Source: Lota lota
Lineage: Eukaryota; Chordata; Actinopteri; Gadiformes; Lotidae
Reading direction: 5' to 3'
NCBI GenBank assembly: GCA_026745465.1
Contig: JACYXH010000205.1
Span: 2,033,501-2,097,500, forward strand
DNA length: 64,000 nucleotides
Numbering within the stretch: the stretch's first letter is position 1; each line of letters begins with the position of its first letter. A program made the translations under genes and the position numbers. Under the pieces are notes generated by a model, which worked only from the letters and a program-made list of their open reading frames with translations, made no database searches and was not told the origin of the DNA. Below are positions 61,946 to 64,000 of the stretch, one piece after another.

Positions 61946-64000
61946 TCATACGGGAAGTGTGTCCCTTTTAAAGGGGAAGATGTCCCAGGTCAAACCGTCG
62001 CCCGGAGGTGCGTGTCCAGAAGGTAGGAGGACCCGTGTCAACCAGTGGCTGGTGGAGAAAACAAGAAAAAGCCATCAAACCAGGACACAAACCAGTGCAT
62101 TCGCCAACATATGATGTAGGACAGCAACGTATGAGCAGAAAATAAATTACCTTTTCTTCTGAACACCCAAAAAGACCTTCCAGTTGTTAAATTTTCCATA
62201 ATTAAAAGGGTTTTTATACACCTGGCAGAGGGAAGGAAACAGAAGATTACATAAGATAAGATGCACTTTATTAATGCCAGACAGGAAATGTGGGTGTCAA
62301 AGCTGAAGAAGATAATAAGAAAAAACTAATCACTGTTCTAGCATCCTAGTCCAATGACTCCTTTGGCAAGGGGTGGGCAGATATGAAACAGTGAGTTTTA
62401 TGTCTATTATTTTTCCACATCGGCGTCATCACGTCACCTTTCCCCGCTTGGCTAGCCGCTTGGTTTCCTTGAAGTTGATGTGTCTCTCGATACTGGTCTC
62501 TCCCCTGGATATGAGGACTGCATGCCAGATGGTCAGGCCTCCCAGGGCCACGCCCACTGTGCTGAGATAACCAATCACAACCGGTGTTACTGTCTGTTAA
62601 GCCCAACATTAAGTGTTCTTACTGGCTAAAGACGGCATTGCAGTTAGTATTACCTGGTAAGGACCCACATATAGATGATGCTCTTATGAACCATCCTGTC
62701 CCTGAAGGTGTAGGGGGGTGAGGCTGTTTGGTAGTTGGTCTTGGATGAAGAAAAGAACATTAATAATAGCTCCAACCCAAGAGTGTGAGAGTGCGAGTGT
62801 GAGTGTATGTGAGTGTGAGTGTGTGACTGAGTGTGTGTGTACCTGACCAGAAGGTAAAATTCCTATGAGAAGTCCCATCCCAGTCACCGGCACCCCTGGC
62901 CTTTCCCCATCCATATGCTTAAAGCGCTAAAGCACAACAACCAAGACACGAGCACCCCAGTGTTACACACAGAGACAGCAGTTAGAGAGCGATAGAGAAA
63001 TAAAAAGAACCACAAAGACTGCAGAACAACCACTCAAATTAGCCAGCTAAAGCCCCTAAAATCAAAGATAATATTTAGTGACAATGCTTTTATCCAAAGC
63101 AAATTTGTAAATACATTTCATTGAGGAGCAGGTAGGCTTTGGATGCGCACTCAGGTAGAATGTGGAAATTGGGGTTGAAACCCAGAAGAACCCTACCAAA
63201 CACCATACCCACAAGACTATCTGGCACAAAATACGGTTGCATGTTCACCGGTCTCACCTCTAGAGTATTGTACGCGTCAAGGAAGAGGTTTCTGCCACTG
63301 ATGCTGCAGTACATACAGCCCAGGGCCATGGCAAGGCAGAAGCAGAAGAAGTAACGCTGGTTCAAGTGGCCCACACAATTATTCAACCAGGCTGGAGAGG
63401 GGAGAGTTATGGGAAACCTTTTTGGAAAAACATTATATTGGATTTGAGGGAATACCGGTATATGCCATTTAATGCAGTCTTTTATCCAAAGTGTGTTACA
63501 ATACCAGTGCATACATTGTTAACATGGGTGGCTGCAGTGGGAATCAAACCCATTAACCATGGCAGTGTTAATGCCTTGCTGTACCAGTTGAGTTGCACAA
63601 AAAGGATACGACAATGATGGTCCATTTTCAGAATGCACCTGAAAAACATTACCACATTAAGAAAACGGTTACCATGGGTACTACATTGTCAAAGCAAAGT
63701 GAAATAAAGAAAAATATCCCAATGACTCACCTGTTACAAATGCCACAGTGGTGTGTTCTGGCTGGTTTAGGAATGATGCACTTCTTACAGACAGACACAA
63801 ATGGAATGTCATTTTTCACCTGCGATAGGAAAACCAGGAATTCCAAATGGCAAAAAAGAATGTGTTAACACTAGCTTGGCCCCAGAACAGCCCTGACAGA
63901 CAGAATCCACAGAAGTTTCTTTTTTTTAAACAGGGTTGAAACATCTTACTATAGGAGGATATCCAGGTGCTGTCTTGGTGGCTTTGTAGTAGTGGAAGAC
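61946..64000 (-). CDS. zdhhc16: Palmitoyltransferase ZDHHC16, 3' part (5' end outside the window)
   Basis: Nine exons in phase: 64000-63950 (cut by the window edge), 63819-63731, 63638-63610, 63391-63258, 62926-62843, 62739-62654, 62561-62438, 62221-62151, 62048-61946, giving the last 256 residues. The cysteine-rich DHHC domain is present (CKKCIIPKPARTHHC, CNRC, DHHC). The catalytic DHHCPW spans the junction of exons 63638-63610 and 63391-63258. Membrane segments follow, along with WHAVLISRGETSIERHIN, NNWKVFLGV and HWLTRVLLPSGH, all diagnostic for ZDHHC16 (Aph2). This ER/Golgi enzyme S-acylates proteins such as phospholamban and ZDHHC6 in mammals. Exon 62926-62843 adds 28 residues between the second core membrane region and the TNYQTASPPY segment and can be skipped without a frameshift. 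Teleosts have a and b copies; the letter is not assigned. Confidence 0.94.
63078..63160 (-). mobile_element. Reversed SINE fragment in a zdhhc16 intron
   Basis: GTGACAATGCTTTTATCCAAAG is a reversed L2-like SINE tail; GAGGAGCAGGTAGG further on matches the reversed body (CCTACCTGCTCCT). Confidence 0.6.
63462..63600 (-). mobile_element. tRNA-derived SINE of a second family, reversed, in a zdhhc16 intron
   Basis: Read on the minus strand it starts TGTGCAACTCAACTGGTACAG (A-box-like), has GGGTTTGATTCCCACTG (B-box) and ends with a TTTGGATAAAAGACTGCATTAAATG tail. The head resembles the widespread fish SINE derived from a GTAGCTCAGTTGGTAGAGC-type tRNA and differs from the family at 10.8 kb. Confidence 0.75.

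Noticed and set aside
62245..62300. Possible transposon fragment (CACTTTATTAATGCC motif)
   Set aside because: It resembles a common fish repeat, but the match is too short and imperfect to call.

Overview
This is a vertebrate nuclear segment, almost certainly from a teleost fish. Six protein-coding genes are split into many short exons with GT-AG introns. Each one reads as a full-length or near full-length match to a vertebrate family. The introns and spacers are packed with CA/GT, GA/CT and poly-G/C simple repeats, tRNA-derived SINEs with an L2-like tail, and a hAT-type MITE. The species cannot be fixed from sequence alone. The very high density of dinucleotide repeats would fit groups such as gadids, but this is only a hint.

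Layout. 1-7788: intergenic, repeat-rich. 7789-11296 (+): a gdf10/bmp3-family TGF-beta ligand, three coding exons, 542 aa, closer to gdf10 than to bmp3. 14910-16750 (-): a PR-domain zinc-finger repressor of the PRDM8/ZNF488 family, three coding exons, 533 aa. 19256-41954 (+): an ANTXR1-type (tumor endothelial marker 8-like) single-pass receptor, 18 coding exons, 579 aa. 44225-53847 (-): rrp12, 33 coding exons, 1291 aa. 54861-59969 (-): ubtd1, 4 coding exons, 235 aa. 61946-64000 (-): the 3' part of zdhhc16, nine exons, the 5' end lying beyond the window. I derived exon borders by checking splice dinucleotides and reading phase at each junction; all phases close.

The first three genes form a conserved neighbourhood. 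Vertebrates have a BMP3-PRDM8-ANTXR2 block and a paralogous GDF10-ZNF488-ANTXRL block (human 10q11). This window resembles the second in gene content, and it is joined to rrp12-ubtd1-zdhhc16, which lie together at human 10q24. The genes have unrelated jobs: a secreted ligand, a nuclear repressor, a collagen-binding receptor, ribosome assembly, a ubiquitin-like adaptor and a protein acyltransferase. Their grouping is ancestral linkage, not a pathway.

I found no undescribed multi-gene system. The most notable points are the paralogy block, a long charged insertion in the gdf10-like prodomain, a skippable 28-codon exon in zdhhc16, paired CRE-like and CACGTG motifs upstream of both rrp12 and ubtd1, splice sites built next to dinucleotide tracts, a 394-bp hAT MITE with an exact 8-bp target duplication, four minisatellites or local duplications, and near-perfect palindromes in introns.
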